Positions 38,586-46,700 of a stretch of 64,000 nucleotides of DNA are shown here, one piece after another. This DNA comes from Gemmatimonadota bacterium. GTDB taxonomy: Bacteria > Gemmatimonadota > Gemmatimonadetes > Gemmatimonadales > Gemmatimonadaceae. The translations under genes and the position numbers were made by a program. The notes beneath the pieces were generated by a model. That model was given only the letters and a program-made list of their open reading frames with translations, was not told the DNA's origin and did no database searches. How positions within the stretch are numbered: the stretch's first letter is position 1; every line of letters starts with the position of its first letter. The DNA lies in the NCBI GenBank assembly GCA_028287305.1, contig JAQBPX010000038.1, forward strand, positions 62,001 through 126,000, written 5' to 3'.

Positions 38586-39635
38586 TCAGGGCGACAACCT
38601 CAACAGCTCCGCCTTTACCCCTTCCCAAACCGCAGCCACGGGCATCCCCATCAACGTCGCCGCCTCCGTCCGCACGACCTTCCCCTTCGCCCGGTACGGC
38701 TCGAACTGCGCCGACACGCTCGACGGGTACATCACCACCATCGGCACCCCCGCCGCCGCCGCCGCGTGCGCGATCGACGTGTCCGGCGTGAGCACCAGCT
38801 CCGCCGCCCCCACTACCGCCAGCGCGTCGCGCAGCGACGCATCCAGTGGCACTCCATGCACCGCCGCGGCGATCGTCCGCGCCGATACGCGCTCGCTCGG
38901 CGCTGCAGTCACGGCCACGCGCACGTCCGGTCGCGTCTCGCGCATCGCGCGCAACACGGCCACGAACCGCTCGTCGGGCCAGCGCCGCCACGTCTCACCC
39001 GAGGAGAGGTTCACCAGCAGCCGTGGCCCCGACCCAGGCACCCCCGCCCAGAACGCTTCCGCATGCTCCCTTTCCAAAGCAGTCCGCACCAGCTCCGGCG
39101 AGAAATCCGTGACCCCGGGATTCACCCCGAACGGTGCCGCCAGCGCTCCGAGGAACTCCACGTGATGCGCATCGTCTCGCATCGGCCGCACACGGTGCGA
39201 ATAAAGAAAGTCGTTCACCCGCGACCCGATCCCCACACGCACCGGCGCCTGCGACGCGAGCATCATCAGCGCCACGCCGGTGTTCACGCGCGGCTTGAGC
39301 GCGAATGCATCGATCACCGCATCGAACTCCATCGGCGCGAACAGCTCGCGCGCCGCGCGATACCCGGCCACCCCGCCGCTCACCACGTGCACCGCATGCA
39401 CGTTCGGGTTTCCGCGAATCACGTCGGCATTGGCCGCCGAGGCAGCCACGTGAATCTCCATGCCGGGGTGCGCCCGCCTCAGCTCGCGCAGCAGCCCCGT
39501 GGTCATCAGCATGTCGCCGATCCGATCGTTGCGCAGCACCAGCACCCGCCGCGCCTCGAGGGGGTTGCCTCCGCGCGGCATCAGCCGCGCGAGGCCGCGA
39601 AACGCCGCACCGCGTAGCAGGCTATCGAGGCGCAC
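38586..39635 (-). CDS. Glycosyltransferase family 9 (heptosyltransferase-like)
   Basis: About 349 residues: ARRVLVLRNDRIGDMLMTTG at the N-terminus, then GSGPRLLVNLSSGETWRRWP and VLTPDTSIAHAAAAAGVPMV, the donor-sugar site of GT9. It would act in LPS core assembly. The GTG at 39635 is chosen because a purine-rich site (AGGACGGGGG) precedes it and an ATG further upstream at 39664 would overlap the start codon of the divergent GT9 gene. The only 28 bp between the two starts must hold both promoters, or they are expressed from within each other. Confidence 0.87.
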   Translation of the reverse strand: MRLDSLLRGAAFRGLARLMPRGGNPLEARRVLVLRNDRIGDMLMTTGLLRELRRAHPGMEIHVAASAANADVIRGNPNVHAVHVVSGGVAGYRAARELFAPMEFDAVIDAFALKPRVNTGVALMMLASQAPVRVGIGSRVNDFLYSHRVRPMRDDAHHVEFLGALAAPFGVNPGVTDFSPELVRTALEREHAEAFWAGVPGSGPRLLVNLSSGETWRRWPDERFVAVLRAMRETRPDVRVAVTAAPSERVSARTIAAAVHGVPLDASLRDALAVVGAAELVLTPDTSIAHAAAAAGVPMVVMYPSSVSAQFEPYRAKGKVVRTEAATLMGMPVAAVWEGVKAELLRLSP

Positions 39636-39663
39636 GCGCCCCCGTCCTGCTAACTTCCCGCCC

Positions 39664-40707
39664 ATGATCGAGGCGAAGCTCGACCGCATCGGCATCGTGA
39701 TGATGAGCGCCGTGGGAGACGCGGTGCACGTCCTCCCGGTGATCAATGCCCTCAAGCGCCGCGCGCCGCAGTCGCGCATCACGTGGGTGCTCCAGCCGGG
39801 GCCCGCCACGCTCGTGCGCGGCCATCCCGCCGTGGACGACATCGTGCTCTTCGATCGCGCGAAGGGACTCCGCGCCTACGCCGACACGCGACGCGAGCTC
39901 GCCACGCGCCCCTTCGACGTGGTCCTCGCGCTGCAGGTCTACTTCAAGGCCGGCGTCGTCACGAGCTTCACCCGCTCCCCGATCAAGCTCGGCTTCGACC
40001 GCGAACGCGCGCGCGACGCGAACTGGCTCTTCACCACGCACCGCGTCCCGGCACGCGAGGGGCAGCACGTCCAGGACCAGTACTTCGAGTTCCTCGAGGC
40101 GCTCGGCGTCCCCCATGAGCCGGTCGAATGGAAGCTCGGCCCCTGGGACAGCGAGCGCGCCTGGCAGCGCGACTTCTTCGCGAAGCTCGAGCGCCCCGCG
40201 GTGCCCATGGTCATCGCGACGAGCAAGCCCGGCAAGGACTGGATGCCCGAGCGCTGGGCGCAGGTGAGCGACGCGCTCTGGCACGACTTTCACATGCAGG
40301 CGGTGCTCGTGGGAGGACGCTCGCCGCGCGAACTCGCGGCCGAAGCCATCATCATGCAACAGGCGAAGCGGAAGCCGGTCAGCGCGCTCGGCTCCGGCCT
40401 CCGCAACCTGGTGGGCATCCTCGATGGCAGCGCGCTGGCGATCTCCCCCGACACCGGCCCCCTGCACATGGCCGTGGCACTCGATCGACCGGTGATCTCG
40501 CTCATCGGCTACACGAACCCCAAGCGAGTCGGTCCCTACCGCCGCTTCCGCGATTTGATGATTGACGCCTACGGCGATCCCGGCGAGGACTACCCGCTCT
40601 CGATGGAGTACCGCACCGGGCGCATGGAGCGCATCAGCGTGCGCGACGTGCTCGACAAGGTGGAGCACTGGCGCGCGCATTACGCGCGCAAGGGACCGAA
40701 CGCGTAG
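39664..40707 (+). CDS. Glycosyltransferase family 9 (heptosyltransferase-like)
   Basis: A 347-residue GT9 enzyme: RIGIVMMSAVGDAVHVLPVI is the nucleotide-fold start, followed by IVLFDRAKGLRAYADTR; the C-terminal donor site is AISPDTGPLHMAVALDRPVI with FGYTN-like SLIGYTNPKRVGPY. It is the third GT9 in this cluster, all presumably acting on LPS core. It ends 28 bp inside the convergent maf gene, so the two coding regions overlap tail to tail. Confidence 0.9.
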   Translation: MIEAKLDRIGIVMMSAVGDAVHVLPVINALKRRAPQSRITWVLQPGPATLVRGHPAVDDIVLFDRAKGLRAYADTRRELATRPFDVVLALQVYFKAGVVTSFTRSPIKLGFDRERARDANWLFTTHRVPAREGQHVQDQYFEFLEALGVPHEPVEWKLGPWDSERAWQRDFFAKLERPAVPMVIATSKPGKDWMPERWAQVSDALWHDFHMQAVLVGGRSPRELAAEAIIMQQAKRKPVSALGSGLRNLVGILDGSALAISPDTGPLHMAVALDRPVISLIGYTNPKRVGPYRRFRDLMIDAYGDPGEDYPLSMEYRTGRMERISVRDVLDKVEHWRAHYARKGPNA

Positions 40708-41270
40708 CCCACGCCGAAGCCCTCGATCAGCCGCACCAGGCGATTGAGCGGCAGCCCCATCACCGCGAAGTAGTCGCCGTTCACGCGCTCCACGATCGTG
40801 GCGCCGTACCCCTGGATGCCGTACGATCCCGCCTTGTCCATCGGCTCGCCCGTCTCGATGTACGCGTCGATCTCGTCATCGGTGAGCTCGCGAAAGGTGA
40901 CGTCCACCTGCTCCACGGCCGAGCGCAGCTCGCCGTGATACGCAACCGCGACCGCCGTGATCACCACATGCGAGCGTCCCGACAGCCGGCGCAGCATGAC
41001 GCGTGCGTCGTCCCTCGTCTTCGGCTTCCCGAGCACGTCGCCGTCCACCACCACGATCGTGTCACTGCCGATCACGAGCGCTTCCGACGCATGCACGGCC
41101 TCCGCCTTGCCCCGCGCCAGCCGCTCGGCGTGACCGAGGGGCGTCTCGCCCACCATGTAGGATTCGTCGATGTCGGCCGGTCGCACTTCATGCACGATGC
41201 CGATGAGCGTCAGCAGCTCGCGGCGGCGGGGCGATTGCGACGCGAGGATCACGCGCGGGGCGTCGGTCAT
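40680..41270 (-). CDS. maf: Maf family nucleotide pyrophosphatase
   Basis: A 196-residue Maf/YhdE-type enzyme that hydrolyses non-canonical or excess nucleoside triphosphates (dTTP, UTP). It has the family start [13 protein letters not shown], the catalytic [16 protein letters not shown], and [21 protein letters not shown] given here only to its core GSYGIQG. The ATG at 41270 overlaps the dtd stop (ATGA), and the gene is last in a long minus-strand run that starts at arsR. Coding overlap with the GT9 gene is 28 bp. Confidence 0.94.
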   Translation of the reverse strand: MTDAPRVILASQSPRRRELLTLIGIVHEVRPADIDESYMVGETPLGHAERLARGKAEAVHASEALVIGSDTIVVVDGDVLGKPKTRDDARVMLRRLSGRSHVVITAVAVAYHGELRSAVEQVDVTFRELTDDEIDAYIETGEPMDKAGSYGIQGYGATIVERVNGDYFAVMGLPLNRLVRLIEGFGVGYAFGPLRA

Positions 41271-41716
41271 TTCTCGAGCCAGAGGGTCACGGGTCCGTCG
41301 TTCACGAGCTCCACGTCCATCATCGCGCCGAACTCGCCCGTCTCGACCTGCAGCCCCTTCGCGCGCAGCAGCGCCACGAAGCGCTCGTAGAGCGGTATGG
41401 CGACGTCTGGCCGCGCGGCGTCGATGAAGCTGGGTCGCCGGCCCTTGGCGGCGTCGCCGTAGAGCGTGAACTGCGAGACGACCAGCAGCGCCCCTCCCAC
41501 GTCCTCGAGCGCCAGGTTCATCTTCTCCTCGGCGTCGGAGAACAGCCGCAGTCCGGCGACCTTGTCCGCCATCCACGCGAGCTGCTCCTCGGTGTCGGCG
41601 TGCGTGAGCCCTACGAGCAGCAGGAAGCCGCGCCCGATGCGACCACTCACGCGCGACTCGCCTCCCTCGCGAATCCGCACCTCGGCACTCGACACCCGCT
41701 GCAGGAGCACGCGCAT
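41267..41716 (-). CDS. dtd: D-aminoacyl-tRNA deacylase
   Basis: A 149-residue DTD that removes D-amino acids and glycine mischarged on tRNA. The first catalytic motif SQFTLY and the Gly-cisPro motif NDGPVT are both present; [12 protein letters not shown] is the usual N-terminus. It lies 9 bp after the Cys-rich gene and overlaps maf by 4 bp, so it is co-transcribed with its neighbours. Confidence 0.95.
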   Translation of the reverse strand: MRVLLQRVSSAEVRIREGGESRVSGRIGRGFLLLVGLTHADTEEQLAWMADKVAGLRLFSDAEEKMNLALEDVGGALLVVSQFTLYGDAAKGRRPSFIDAARPDVAIPLYERFVALLRAKGLQVETGEFGAMMDVELVNDGPVTLWLEK

Positions 41717-41725
41717 GCGGAAAAG

Positions 41726-41983
41726 CTAGCGAGCGCCGAGCAGCAGCGCCTCTACGCCCTGGCCCTGCCAGGATTGGTGGATGCTCGGCGCGTCCGTGCC
41801 GGGAGGCCAGCTGCCGATCACGCGCCCGGTGGCCCGGGCGAGGGCGACGAGGGTTCCGTCATGCTCGGTCCTGACTTCCACCACACTCTCTAGCGGCGCG
41901 CCCGGGTCCGCGCGAAACTCGGGACAGCAGGTGGACGCAGGGCCGCAGCACGAGCCATCGAGTGCGCATTCGGTGTCCGACAT
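41726..41983 (-). CDS. Small Cys-rich protein in the arsenic operon
   Basis: 85 residues, no family recognised. Five cysteines cluster at the N-terminus (Cys6, Cys12-13, Cys19-20 in CALDGSCCGPASTCCPE), and the remainder is a small soluble domain (VVEVRTEHDGTLVALARATG). The CC-GPAS pattern resembles the Cys-rich N-terminus of the ArsM encoded in the same operon (SCCAPAS), which suggests soft-metal or metalloid binding; this is inference. It is separated by 8 bp from ynfA and 9 bp from dtd. Confidence 0.78.
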   Translation of the reverse strand: MSDTECALDGSCCGPASTCCPEFRADPGAPLESVVEVRTEHDGTLVALARATGRVIGSWPPGTDAPSIHQSWQGQGVEALLLGAR

Positions 41984-41991
41984 GGCGCGTC

Positions 41992-42330
41992 TCAGGGAAT
42001 GACGTCGCGCGCCCGCGGTGCGAACATGATGATCGCGGCGCCGATCAGGCAGACCACGGCGCCGAGCATGTCGGCGGTGTCGGGGCGGGTGCCGTCCATG
42101 CGCCAGCCCCAGAGCAGCGAGAGCACGATGAACACGCCGCCATACGCCGCATATGTTCGCCCGAACGATGCAGGCTGGTAGGTGGCGATCACGCCGTAGA
42201 GCGCCAGGAGCGCGAGTCCCGCTACGCCGGAAGCAACGCTCGACGACCCGCGCAGCCAGCGCCACACCAGCCATCCGCCGCCGATCTCGGCCAGCCCCGC
42301 GGCGACGAACAGCGCAATGGATCGGAGCAT
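41992..42330 (-). CDS. YnfA family (UPF0060) small membrane protein
   Basis: A 112-residue protein with four transmembrane helices, characteristic of UPF0060/YnfA: LFVAAGLAEIGGGWLVW, YGVIATYQP, GRTYAAYGGVFIVLSLLWGW and GAVVCLIGAAIIMFAPR. The family is related to small multidrug transporters; substrate here is unknown. The ATG overlaps the stop of the MerT-like gene (ATGA). In this operon a role in exporting an arsenic product is possible but unproven. Confidence 0.9.
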   Translation of the reverse strand: MLRSIALFVAAGLAEIGGGWLVWRWLRGSSSVASGVAGLALLALYGVIATYQPASFGRTYAAYGGVFIVLSLLWGWRMDGTRPDTADMLGAVVCLIGAAIIMFAPRARDVIP

Positions 42331-42746
42331 CACGGCTCGCTTGCTGGTGCAGCGCGCAGAGGCACGGGACACGACTGGATCATGCGCGCGTTCCAGATGG
42401 TGGCGAGCAGCAGGAGCACCGCGCCGCCGCCGATGAGCAGCTTCGACAGCACGCCGTGCGTGAACACGACCCCGATCACGAGGGTGCCGGCACCAACGAG
42501 CCCCAGCACCAGCGGAGCCGCCGATCCATGCTGCCTGCGCCCGAGCCAGAATGCCCCGAGCGCCACGAGCAGCGCGACGCCGATCACCGGCAGCAGGATC
42601 GCGTCGTTGCGCAGGAAGCTCAGCCCGGTGGCCGCCAGGATGCTCACGATGATCGGTGCACCCGCGCAGCAGAGCGCCGCGCACGTTGCGCCGATCACTC
42701 CGGCGCCGCCGGCAAACCGCGAAACATGTCGAGCAGTGACGTTCAT
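42330..42746 (-). CDS. MerT/MerC-like small membrane transport protein
   Basis: A 138-residue membrane protein with four hydrophobic helices. The first contains TCAALCCAGAPIIVSILAA, a vicinal cysteine pair like that of mercuric transporters, and a last Cys lies in IQSCPVP near the C-terminus. No merA or merP is present, and the setting is an arsenic operon, so the ligand may be a thiophilic metalloid rather than mercury. It overlaps both its neighbours by 4 bp. Confidence 0.75.
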   Translation of the reverse strand: MNVTARHVSRFAGGAGVIGATCAALCCAGAPIIVSILAATGLSFLRNDAILLPVIGVALLVALGAFWLGRRQHGSAAPLVLGLVGAGTLVIGVVFTHGVLSKLLIGGGAVLLLLATIWNARMIQSCPVPLRAAPASEP

Positions 42747-43531
42747 CGTGCGGGAGTGAGGGATGAGTCGGCGGCCGTCCTCGCGAGCGCTCCGCCGGTG
42801 CGAAGATACTCCGCGAACTCCCCCGGAAGCGAGCTGGCGAGGATCGCCTGCGCGGCGGCCTCCACGTCGTAATCCACCCGCAGGAACTCCACGCTCACCC
42901 CGCCCTCGCGAACATCGAGCACCACGTACCCAGCGCGCGGGTCGCCATCCTTCGGCCGCCCCGCGCTCCCGGTATTCACGAAGCTCACGCCGCCCACCTC
43001 GCGGTGAAACGGCTTGTGCGTGTGCCCGAAGCACACGACGTCGCCCGAACGCGAGCCAAGCGACGCACCCATTTGCGCGAGAAACTCATCGCTCCGGTCC
43101 GCGTGAACATAGACCGTATTGAGCGACTGGTTGCCGTGCACCAGCGTGACGGTCGGTCCCGAGACATGTCCGCCGAGCGGCCGGATGTCGATGCGGAACG
43201 GAAGCCCGCCGAGCCACGCCTTCGTGCGCGCCGATACATGCTCGCGTGTCCAGGCATACGAGAGGTGCGACAGCTCCTCCTGGCGCGAGTCTTCGTACTG
43301 GCAGCCACAGTGCTTGTAGTCCGTGGCGACCGTCGAGTCGTAATTCCCCGCGACTCCCGGAATGCCGCGCTCGCGCAGCAGCGCCACGACCTCGTTCGGC
43401 CACGGCGCGTAGCCTACCAGGTCGCCCAGGTGGTACGTCGCACTGATGTCGTTGCGACCGCCGATGTGCTCGAGCACCGCCTCGAGCGCGGGCAGGTTCG
43501 CGTGCACGTCCGACAGCAGCGCGTATCGCAT
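42743..43531 (-). CDS. Metallophosphoesterase in the arsenic operon
   Basis: A 262-residue calcineurin-like phosphoesterase: ALLSDVHANLPALEAVL, HLGDLVGYAPWPNE, GNYDSTVA, LVHGN and CFGHTHKPF give the five metal-binding blocks. A cysteine patch (KHCGCQYED) follows the third block. It sits between arsN2 and the MerT-like gene with overlapping ends, so it belongs to the operon. Substrate is unknown; a phosphodiester or an arsenical product are both possible. Confidence 0.9.
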   Translation of the reverse strand: MRYALLSDVHANLPALEAVLEHIGGRNDISATYHLGDLVGYAPWPNEVVALLRERGIPGVAGNYDSTVATDYKHCGCQYEDSRQEELSHLSYAWTREHVSARTKAWLGGLPFRIDIRPLGGHVSGPTVTLVHGNQSLNTVYVHADRSDEFLAQMGASLGSRSGDVVCFGHTHKPFHREVGGVSFVNTGSAGRPKDGDPRAGYVVLDVREGGVSVEFLRVDYDVEAAAQAILASSLPGEFAEYLRTGGALARTAADSSLTPAR

Positions 43532-43998
43532 CAGCTGGTGGCGCCGCCGAGCGAGAGCTCCATCACCGACGCACTCGCGGGGCACGCGCCCTGGAACTCG
43601 GCTGTCGCCTTCACGTCCGCTGGCACGGCCTCACGTGTCACGGGCGCGAAGCCGAAGCTTGGGAAATAGCCCTCGGCGGTCGTCGTCAGCAGGTAGAGCG
43701 CGTTCATTCCCTTGGACTCGGCGTCGGCGATCACGCGCGTCACGAGCGAGCGTCCGAGCCCGCGACTGCGCCATTCGTCGCGCACCGCCACCGACCGCAG
43801 CAGCCCGTTCGCGGAGCAGCACTCCAGCCCTGCGACGCCGACGATGGTGCCATCATGCTCGGCCACGATGAACGTGTCGAGCGACTCGGCCACGCCGTCG
43901 AGCGGCAGCCCGCTCACGGTGAGGAGCTGCTCGACGCGCGCGAGGTCGCCCTGCGTCGCTCGCCGCAGCTCGGCGGTGGGTGTAGTAGTCGTCGTCAT
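43531..43998 (-). CDS. arsN2: GNAT acetyltransferase, arsenic resistance ArsN2-like
   Basis: A 155-residue GNAT protein of the short ArsN2 type. Residues [17 protein letters not shown] begin the fold; the acetyl-CoA site reads [28 protein letters not shown]-like [15 protein letters not shown] closes it. ArsN relatives acetylate arsinothricin-like compounds; ArsN2 function is less certain. The ATG at 43998 overlaps the arsM stop and its own stop overlaps the phosphoesterase start. Confidence 0.87.
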   Translation of the reverse strand: MTTTTTPTAELRRATQGDLARVEQLLTVSGLPLDGVAESLDTFIVAEHDGTIVGVAGLECCSANGLLRSVAVRDEWRSRGLGRSLVTRVIADAESKGMNALYLLTTTAEGYFPSFGFAPVTREAVPADVKATAEFQGACPASASVMELSLGGATS

Positions 43999-44879
43999 GC
44001 GCAGCACTCCGGTCCGCAGCAGCTCTTCGCAGCTGCCGGCTTGGTGGCCCGAATGAACCCGCTCAAGATCTTGCCCTCGATGCCGTCGGCGAGCTGCGGG
44101 GCCAGCCCCGTCCCCTCGATCAGTGCCAGCGCGTCGGCCTTCGTGTACTCGCGCGTGGGCTCGATGCTCGGGTTCACGAAGCCCACGTCGCGCAGCATGG
44201 AGAGAAACTCGGTCTCCTCGAGCGCGCCCGCAACACAGCCGGTCCAGAGCGCCATGTTTTCCTTCACCGCCTCGGGCAGCCCGCCGCGCACCACGATGTC
44301 GCTCACCGCGAACCGGCCGCCGGGCTTGAGCACGCGGAAGCTCTCGGCCAGCACCTTCCGCTTGTCGCCACTGAGGTTGATCACGCAGTTCGAGATGATC
44401 ACGTCCACGCTGTTCGACGGGAGCGGAATGGACTCGATGTGCCCCTTGAGGAACTCGACGTTCGTGGCGCCGGCCTTTGCCTTGTTCTCGAGCGCCAGCG
44501 CAAGCATCTCGTCCGTCATGTCGAGGCCGTACGCCTTGCCGGTCGGTCCCACGCGGCGGGCCGAGAGCAGCACGTCGATTCCGCCGCCGGAACCCAGGTC
44601 GAGCACCGTCTCGCCCGTCTTGAGCTCGGCCAGCGCAGTGGGGTTGCCACAGCCGAGCGACGCGAGTAGCGCCTCGGCGGGAATGCCGCTCACCTGCCCC
44701 GCGTCATAGAGGTCGGAGGTGATGGGGTCCCAGCTTTCGGACGTAGTGCCGCAGCAGCCGCTGGACTCGCCGGATGCCGGCGCGCAGCAGCTGGCGGCGC
44801 CCTGTCCAGCGCTGACCTTGGAAGCCGTCGCGCCGTAGCGTGCGGCGACCGTGGCCCTGAGGGAATCAATGTCTGACAT
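43995..44879 (-). CDS. arsM: Arsenite S-adenosylmethionine methyltransferase
   Basis: A 294-residue ArsM that methylates As(III). The SAM motif is [16 protein letters not shown]. The three catalytic cysteines expected of ArsM are Cys77 (SLGCGNP), Cys165 (ISNCVINLS) and Cys215 (LWTGCVAG). The N-terminus is unusually Cys-rich (Cys31-32, Cys42-43) and the C-terminus ends SCCGPECCA, giving two additional thiol clusters. A very strong ribosome site (AGGAGGAGG) lies 4 bases before the ATG. An ArsR-type operator and a hairpin occupy the gap to arsR. Confidence 0.95.
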   Translation of the reverse strand: MSDIDSLRATVAARYGATASKVSAGQGAASCCAPASGESSGCCGTTSESWDPITSDLYDAGQVSGIPAEALLASLGCGNPTALAELKTGETVLDLGSGGGIDVLLSARRVGPTGKAYGLDMTDEMLALALENKAKAGATNVEFLKGHIESIPLPSNSVDVIISNCVINLSGDKRKVLAESFRVLKPGGRFAVSDIVVRGGLPEAVKENMALWTGCVAGALEETEFLSMLRDVGFVNPSIEPTREYTKADALALIEGTGLAPQLADGIEGKILSGFIRATKPAAAKSCCGPECCA

Positions 44880-44894
44880 GGTCCTCCTCCTGTC

Positions 44895-44912
44895 TATCAA
44901 AAAATGTTGATA
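44895..44912. promoter_or_regulatory. ArsR-type operator upstream of arsM
   Basis: Perfect inverted hexamers TATCAA and TTGATA separated by six bases (AAAATG), inside the 77-bp arsR-arsM gap. ArsR/SmtB repressors commonly bind ATCAA-N-TTGAT palindromes. It suggests a second, internal control point in front of arsM. Confidence 0.65.
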
Positions 44913-44939
44913 CATCGAACGGAAAGCAAGGCGCGCCGT

Positions 44940-44961
44940 GGTGAGGCCCATTGGCCTCACC
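44940..44961. terminator. Hairpin overlapping the arsR stop codon
   Basis: A perfect 9-bp stem GGTGAGGCC/GGCCTCACC with loop of four bases. It includes the arsR stop at 44957-44959 and may attenuate read-through into arsM or stabilise the upstream mRNA. Confidence 0.5.
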
Positions 44962-45289
44962 CGCAGCAGCGCCCGGCCTTGCTGTTCAGGATCCTGAGCT
45001 TCGACGGCTGCATCCCCACGGCCAGGTCATGAACCTCGGCCAGGGCATCCGCCTCGATGCTGTAGTACGACCACCGCCCTTCCTTCCGGTCCGAGACGAG
45101 CCCCGCTTCCTTGAGCACGCGCAGGTGGAAGGAGAGCCGGCTCTGGGCGGCCCCGAGCTCGTCCTGCAGGTCGCAGACGCACTGCTCGCCGCGCCGGAGC
45201 ATCTCGAGGATGCCGAGCCGGGTGGCGTCGGAGAGCGCATGAAACAGCTGCGCGGCGCGATCGAGGTCGAGTGCTGAGGAAGCGGTCAC
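44957..45289 (-). CDS. arsR: ArsR family metalloid-responsive transcriptional repressor
   Basis: A 110-residue winged-helix repressor. [17 protein letters not shown] is the first helix pair; the As(III) site CVC (Cys37, Cys39 in GEQCVCDL) follows; [19 protein letters not shown] is the recognition helix. The C-terminal RCCG (Cys108-109) adds a second candidate thiol site, as in C-terminal-type ArsRs. It starts with GTG at 45289, only 5 bases after the predicted -10 element, so the transcript may be leaderless. First gene of the operon. Confidence 0.93.
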   Translation of the reverse strand: MTASSALDLDRAAQLFHALSDATRLGILEMLRRGEQCVCDLQDELGAAQSRLSFHLRVLKEAGLVSDRKEGRWSYYSIEADALAEVHDLAVGMQPSKLRILNSKAGRCCG

Positions 45290-45294
45290 GCCGA

Positions 45295-45324
45295 ACTATA
45301 CAACAACGGATTTTGATTTGTCAA
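45295..45324 (-). promoter_or_regulatory. arsR promoter with operator in the spacer
   Basis: Minus strand: -35 TTGACA (45324-45319), 18-base spacer, -10 TATAGT (45300-45295). The spacer holds ATCAA...TTGTT, a near match to the ArsR operator found before arsM, so repressor binding would block polymerase. The start codon follows the -10 by five bases. Confidence 0.8.
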
Positions 45325-45328
45325 GGCA

Positions 45329-45366
45329 GTCACCCTGAGCGAAGCGAGGGGCCTGCCGTTGCAGTT
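45329..45366. repeat. 38-bp dispersed repeat, copy 2
   Basis: GTCACCCTGAGCGAAGCG ... GCCGTTGCAGTT, aligned with the copy at 38057-38094. It lies between the arsR promoter and the 3' end of the DoxX gene; its last two bases belong to the DoxX stop codon. Confidence 0.8.
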
Positions 45367-45787
45367 ACGCCTTGCGCCTTCCAATCGAATCATCCACCGA
45401 CATTCTCCCCGCCCCCGCCACCGCCAGCGTCGCACTCATCGCGCACAGCAGCAGCACCAGCTCCATCCCGGTAGGCGCAAAGAACCCATTCTTCCCATGC
45501 ACCATGACGATGGCACCGAGCATGTCGAATGCGAGCAACAGCGCGAACGGCCGCGTCGCGAGCCCGATCATCAATGCCACGCCGCCGAAGAACTCGAGCG
45601 CCCCAATGCCAGGCCCCGTGATCGCCGGCAGCGGCACGCCCATCTGCGTGAATCCTTGCGTGACGCCCGCAATGCCATAGACGAACAGCTTCTGGTACCC
45701 GTGCATGGCGAACGTGAAGCCGGTGACGAGGCGCAGGATCAGGAGCCCCACACTGTGCTGCTGCTCGGTGGCAGGTCGAAAGATCAT
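45365..45787 (-). CDS. DoxX family membrane protein
   Basis: 140 residues with four transmembrane helices and the DoxX signature: LLILRLVTGFTFAMHGYQKLF, GIGALEFFGGVALMIGLATR and FALLLAFDMLGAIVMVHGKNG (each shown in part). DoxX proteins are linked to quinone or thiol redox in membranes, but a precise role here is unknown. It is divergent from the DUF983 gene; a 17-bp palindrome lies between them. It is upstream of arsR on the same strand, separated by arsR's own promoter. Confidence 0.9.
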   Translation of the reverse strand: MIFRPATEQQHSVGLLILRLVTGFTFAMHGYQKLFVYGIAGVTQGFTQMGVPLPAITGPGIGALEFFGGVALMIGLATRPFALLLAFDMLGAIVMVHGKNGFFAPTGMELVLLLCAMSATLAVAGAGRMSVDDSIGRRKA

Positions 45788-45839
45788 GGAAAAGCTCCCG
45801 GTGCCGAATGAAATAGGTGACGCGTCAAGTATCGCTTCT

Positions 45840-45856
45840 GCAATCTAGTAGATTGC
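45840..45856. promoter_or_regulatory. Perfect 17-bp palindrome in a divergent promoter region
   Basis: GCAATCTA-G-TAGATTGC, symmetrical around one central base, between the DoxX start (45787) and the DUF983 start (45887). The AT-rich symmetrical site has the form of a dimeric repressor operator (MarR/HxlR-like); no regulator gene is adjacent. Confidence 0.6.
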
Positions 45857-45886
45857 GTGTAGCGAACATCCCCCACCGCAGTGACC

Positions 45887-46300
45887 ATGCCCACGCGCGC
45901 GACGAACGACTCCCCAATGGAAGTGCCCGGTTTCGGCCGGGCGCTGCGCCTGCTGGGACGCATGCTCCTGCTGCGCTGCCCGAATTGCGGAGGCGCCCCG
46001 GTGCTCAAGGGCTTCGCCACCGTGCATGAGCGCTGCGCGAGCTGCGGATTCAAGTTCGAGCGCACGCCGAACTTCTTCCAGGGCGCAATGTTCTTCCACT
46101 ACCTGGTGGGCGCCGGCTGCTTCCTGCTCGGACTCGGCGCATTCCTGGTGCTCTCGTGGCCCGATGTGCCATGGGACGCCCTCACCTGGGGCGCCCCACT
46201 CGCACTCGTTGCATTCATGCTGCTGTTCTACCCGCTCTCGAAGGTCATCTGGCTGACCGTCGATGTGTTCATGCGGCCGGTGACCCAGGCGGAATTGTAA
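45887..46300 (+). CDS. DUF983 family zinc-ribbon membrane protein
   Basis: 137 residues: an N-terminal zinc ribbon (LRCPNCGGAPV ... RCASCGFKFERTPNFFQGAMFF) and two transmembrane helices (residues 60-80, 92-112). Both CxxC pairs are intact. DUF983 proteins are small inner-membrane proteins of unknown function, often near haem or oxidase genes. The ATG at 45887 is preferred over the GTG two codons upstream. Confidence 0.88.
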   Translation: MPTRATNDSPMEVPGFGRALRLLGRMLLLRCPNCGGAPVLKGFATVHERCASCGFKFERTPNFFQGAMFFHYLVGAGCFLLGLGAFLVLSWPDVPWDALTWGAPLALVAFMLLFYPLSKVIWLTVDVFMRPVTQAEL

Positions 46301-46317
46301 CCGACGAATTCGCTCCG

Positions 46318-46620
46318 CTATTTGAACTCGGCGAGCTCCTGATCGGAGAGCGGACTAATTGAGCCATCGCGAGCAAGTCGGAATCCGTCAGCGTCCACTC
46401 GCACGAGGAAGAACTTCGGCTGCGGCGGCCCAATCTGGACCACTATTCGAACGGCGTGCTTTTCGAGATGGCGATAGGTCGTGAGCGACCATATCTCGGC
46501 TCCAAAAGGAACATCGTCGATGGTAATGGGAGGAAGGTTCTCCAGATCCTCGTACCTCTCAGACCTCAGTCGACGGAGCCGGTCATCAATCTGCTGACGT
46601 GCAGCCTTGCTGCTGACCAT
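46318..46620 (-). CDS. Hypothetical protein, 100 residues
   Basis: No family recognised. A soluble protein with a basic, helical N-terminus (RQQIDDRLRRLRSERYEDLE) and a beta-rich C-terminal part (VRIVVQIGPPQPKFFLVRVD). Its codons are noticeably less GC-rich than those of neighbouring genes, which may indicate recent acquisition. An AGAGG site precedes the ATG. Confidence 0.65.
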   Translation of the reverse strand: MVSSKAARQQIDDRLRRLRSERYEDLENLPPITIDDVPFGAEIWSLTTYRHLEKHAVRIVVQIGPPQPKFFLVRVDADGFRLARDGSISPLSDQELAEFK

Positions 46621-46700
46621 TTGCCTCTGAAAAGTGGTGTTACGGCCGAGGGTTCATCCCTCGTCCCTGAGGCGCGGATATAGCGAGCAGCGACGACCGA

